In this document: positions 61,923 through 64,000 of the stretch, in pieces
Layout of the letters: every line of letters starts with the position of its first letter
Position numbering within the stretch: position 1 is the first letter of the stretch
Assembly (NCBI GenBank): GCA_035352895.1
Contig: DAOPYN010000015.1
Span: 1 to 64,000 of the forward strand
Length of the DNA stretch: 64,000 bases
Direction: 5' to 3'
Origin: UBA5070 sp035352895
Lineage (GTDB): Bacteria > Fibrobacterota > Fibrobacteria > UBA5070
Made by a program: the position numbers and the translations under genes
The notes under the pieces: model-generated
What the model saw: only the letters and a program-made list of their open reading frames with translations
Told to the model about the DNA's origin: nothing
The model's database searches: none

Positions 61923-62049
61923 CCACCTCCCACAACCCCAAGATCTAGGGCCACCAGATCCAAGCCCTACCACAGATTGCAGAGAATAGGATCTTGCCAA
62001 ACCAAAATTTCCGGTTTAGCCCCCCTCTCCTCTCGAATAATCGTTGACG

Positions 62050-62079
62050 ACAGACCTCCGGTGCTCCTATTTATTCCTC
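62050..62079 (+). promoter_or_regulatory. Promoter of the class II ribonucleotide reductase
   Basis: TTGACG at about 62051-62056, then a spacer of 17-18 bases and TATTTA at about 62075-62080. A leader of about 85 bases follows before the ATG, with AGGAGA as ribosome binding site. The leader is too short to hold a full cobalamin riboswitch. Confidence 0.45.
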
Positions 62080-62170
62080 CATCGTTTCGAGTGGCCTACG
62101 TCCGCTCCTCAAAAAAACACCGCACCAGTCTGACAAAGCCGCAAAGCTCCCTTTCACAGGAGAACCTCCT

Positions 62171-64000
62171 ATGGTGATTTCCAACCCGACCGTTTCCGGC
62201 CACGCCTCTTCCCGGCCTTTGCTCAACGACCTGGGCGAGATGATCTTCCTGGACCGCTACGCCCTCAAGGACATGACCAAGAAGTCCCTGGCCGTGGGCG
62301 ACACGGTGATCGTGTGCGTGAACCAGAAGACGCGCCAGCGGGAGATCGGCACGGTGCGTTCGGTGGTGGGCGACCGCGTGTCCATCGAACTGCGCGACGG
62401 CACCCACACCGAGCAGGGCCTGGAAGACGTGGACAAGCCCCTGGAGACCACCCCCCAGGAGATGATGGCCCGCGTGGCGCGCGGCATCGCCGCCATGGAG
62501 GCGACCCCCGAGCGCAAGCAGGAGTGGGAGAACAACTTCAAGTGGCTCCTGGACCAATGGCGCTTCGTGCCGGGCGGGCGCATCCTCAACGCCGCCGGTA
62601 CCGATCAGAAGCTGACCTTCTTCAACTGCTACGTGGTCCCCTCCCCCAAGGACAGCCGCAAGGGGATCGTGGAAACCCTCCAGCAGATGATGGAGATCAT
62701 GAGCCGCGGCGGCGGTGTGGGGATCAACCTCTCCAGCCTCCGTCCCCGCCACGCCTACGTCAAGGGCGTCAACGGACGGTCGTCGGGATCGGTGTCGTGG
62801 GGCGGTCTCTATTCGTTCGTGACGGGTCTGATCGAACAGGGCGGCAGCCGACGCGGCGCCCTGATGCTGATCACCAACGTGTGGCACCCGGACGTCCTGG
62901 ACTTCATCGACGCCAAGCGCGAAGCCGGCAAGATCACCAACGCGAACATCTCGGTGGGCATCACCGACGCCTTCATGGAGGCCCTGGAGAAGGACGCCGA
63001 CTGGCCCCTGGTGTTCCCCGACCCCATGCACCCGGCCTACAACTCCGATTGGGACGGCGACCTGGAGAAGTGGAAGGCCGCCGGACGCCCCGTGCTGGTC
63101 CACAAGGTGGTCAAGGCGCGCGATGTCTGGAACCGGATCATCGCGTCGGCCTGGAGCTCGGCCGAGCCGGGCGTATTTTTCATTGACCGCGCCAACAAGC
63201 AGTCCAATTCCTGGTACTTCAGCCAACTGGTCTGCACCAACCCCTGCGGCGAGCAACCCCTCCCCGCCTGGGGCATCTGCAACCTGGGCGCCATCAACCT
63301 GGGACGCTTCGCGACAAGTTCCGGCGAGGTCGCCTGGGACGACCTCCGCCAGGCCGTCCGCTACTCGGTGCGCTTTCTGGACAACGTCATCGACGCCACC
63401 CCGTACTTCTTCGAAGAAAACCAGCGCCAGCAGCAGGCCGAACGCCGCGTGGGACTGGGCCTGATGGGCCTGGCGGAACTTCTGGTGCGCTGCCGGATCC
63501 GCTACGGTTCGGACGAGAGCCTCAAGTTCATCGACAAGCTGGGCGAATTCATCTCCACCGAAGCCTACCTGGCCAGTTGCGACAACGCCGCGGAGAAGGG
63601 CTCCTTCCCGCTTCTGCAGGCCGACAAGCTTCTGCAGTCTGGATACATGCAGGGCATGCCGGAACACGTGCGCGAAGCCGTGCGCCAGAAGGGCCTGCGC
63701 AACGTCACGCTGCTCACGGTGGCTCCCACCGGCACCACCGGCACCATGGTGAACACCTCCACCGGCATCGAGCCCTACTTCTCGTGGAGCTACTTCCGCA
63801 AGTCGCGCCTGGGCGTGCACGAGGAGCGCGTCTCGGTGGTGGAAGACTGGGAACGCGAGAATCCCGGCAAGCCCCTGCCCGAGTGGTTTGTCAACGCCAT
63901 GGAGCTCACGCCCGACGAACACGTCCAGGTCCAGGCCGCCCTCCAGCGGTGGATCGATTCGGCGATCTCCAAGACCTGCAACGTCCCCACGGAATACACC
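62171..64000 (+). CDS. nrdJ: Adenosylcobalamin-dependent (class II) ribonucleotide reductase, 3' part outside window
   Basis: 610 residues visible, frame open to the window end. It makes deoxyribonucleotides with B12. The core has FVPGGRILNAAG, FNCYVVPSP, GGGVGINLSSLRPR, SGSVSWGGLYSF, QGGSRRGALM, NANISVGITDAFM, and the radical-site region NPCGEQPLPAWGICNLGAINLG (Cys in CNLG, Glu in CGE). The later TVAPTGTTG block is typical of class II/I alpha chains. An N-terminal insert of about 50 residues (about 39-90; VGDTVIVCVN, REIGTVRSVVGDRVSIELRDG) with a small-barrel pattern precedes DKPLETTPQEM. AGGAGA lies ten bases before the ATG at 62171. Confidence 0.94.
   Translation, partial: MVISNPTVSGHASSRPLLNDLGEMIFLDRYALKDMTKKSLAVGDTVIVCVNQKTRQREIGTVRSVVGDRVSIELRDGTHTEQGLEDVDKPLETTPQEMMARVARGIAAMEATPERKQEWENNFKWLLDQWRFVPGGRILNAAGTDQKLTFFNCYVVPSPKDSRKGIVETLQQMMEIMSRGGGVGINLSSLRPRHAYVKGVNGRSSGSVSWGGLYSFVTGLIEQGGSRRGALMLITNVWHPDVLDFIDAKREAGKITNANISVGITDAFMEALEKDADWPLVFPDPMHPAYNSDWDGDLEKWKAAGRPVLVHKVVKARDVWNRIIASAWSSAEPGVFFIDRANKQSNSWYFSQLVCTNPCGEQPLPAWGICNLGAINLGRFATSSGEVAWDDLRQAVRYSVRFLDNVIDATPYFFEENQRQQQAERRVGLGLMGLAELLVRCRIRYGSDESLKFIDKLGEFISTEAYLASCDNAAEKGSFPLLQADKLLQSGYMQGMPEHVREAVRQKGLRNVTLLTVAPTGTTGTMVNTSTGIEPYFSWSYFRKSRLGVHEERVSVVEDWERENPGKPLPEWFVNAMELTPDEHVQVQAALQRWIDSAISKTCNVPTEYT

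Larger units (their letters stand above)
61628..62170. other. Gene-free AT-rich divergent control region, hom / class II RNR
   Basis: About 540 bases, clearly more AT-rich than the genes around it, with no credible coding frame. It holds a long inverted repeat (61786-61833), three TGTG units spaced exactly 11 bases apart (61890, 61901, 61912), and a promoter for the reductase (62050-62080). No cobalamin-riboswitch core or T-box was recognised. Confidence 0.65.

Noticed and set aside
62079..62170. Cobalamin riboswitch before the B12-dependent reductase
   Set aside because: The leader is under 100 bases and the B12-box core was not found.
62285..62440. Intein in the ribonucleotide reductase
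   Set aside because: The insertion is only about 50 residues, lacks splicing-block motifs, and does not sit at a catalytic site where reductase inteins occur.

Overview
The window is a high-GC bacterial chromosome segment, most likely from the phylum Fibrobacterota (Fibrobacter-like) or a close relative. The best marker is the 1690-residue secreted protein at 39435-44507, which carries a fibro-slime type domain and a FlgD-like C-terminus. Supporting this are a secreted GH10 xylanase, two OmpA-like proteins with thrombospondin type-3 calcium repeats, many lipoproteins or signal peptides, and Gram-negative envelope genes (HtrA, PBP1A, MltG, TlpA-like thioredoxin). This is an inference from gene content; no rRNA is present.

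Layout. 1-5800: a visibly less GC-rich accessory stretch with a giant secreted protein, a DUF2059-like gene and a broken P4-type integrase. It is bounded by a duplicated terminator cassette and a tRNA-like scrap. 5794-12542: HtrA protease plus lipoprotein (minus), a CsgG-like protein (plus), an MgtE_N/CBS protein coupled to an NRAMP-like transporter (plus), and a DTW-domain tRNA-modification protein (minus). 12539-15988: CvfB-like S1 protein, RibB with a degenerate RibA-like tail, and TrmFO. 15989-18328: a densely structured non-coding stretch, an AAA/PD-(D/E)XK protein and a small gene remnant. 18329-21464: a CHASE2 Ser/Thr kinase and its LysM-FecR partner. 21598-25920: prenyl synthase, RsgA, a barrel-like protein, an SDR epimerase and a membrane protein. 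26017-29416: iron-type alcohol dehydrogenase, M16 peptidase, TcdA.

29482-39091: OmpA-like protein, lectin-like secreted protein, LeuRS, GH10 xylanase, second OmpA-like protein, GNAT, small hypothetical. 39145-44507: tRNA-Glu(UUC) followed by a copy of its own 3' half, then the fibro-slime protein. 44670-47510: MFS exporter, TlpA-like thioredoxin with a Cys/His-rich small protein, SecG and tRNA-Leu(GAG). 47766-54988: an unknown conserved gene, then a tightly overlapping minus-strand aromatic operon trpB-trpA-aroQ-tyrA-(EPSP synthase-like)-nadK. 55076-64000: PBP1A-MltG (plus), then hom, a polyprenyl-phosphate sugar transferase and a small membrane protein (minus), and a class II (B12-dependent) ribonucleotide reductase running off the end.

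How the genes work together. Operons are compact, with ATGA, GTGA or TGATG overlaps between stop and start codons. First genes of operons often lack a Shine-Dalgarno sequence and instead have a TANNTT-like -10 hexamer only 6-11 bases before the start codon, suggesting many leaderless or near-leaderless mRNAs. No complete mobile element, prophage or CRISPR array is visible. The points most worth following are the structured non-coding region at 16086-16325, the EPSP synthase-like protein lacking expected catalytic residues, the MgtE_N/NRAMP pair with a changed metal site, the tRNA-Glu duplication, and the leaderless-promoter pattern.
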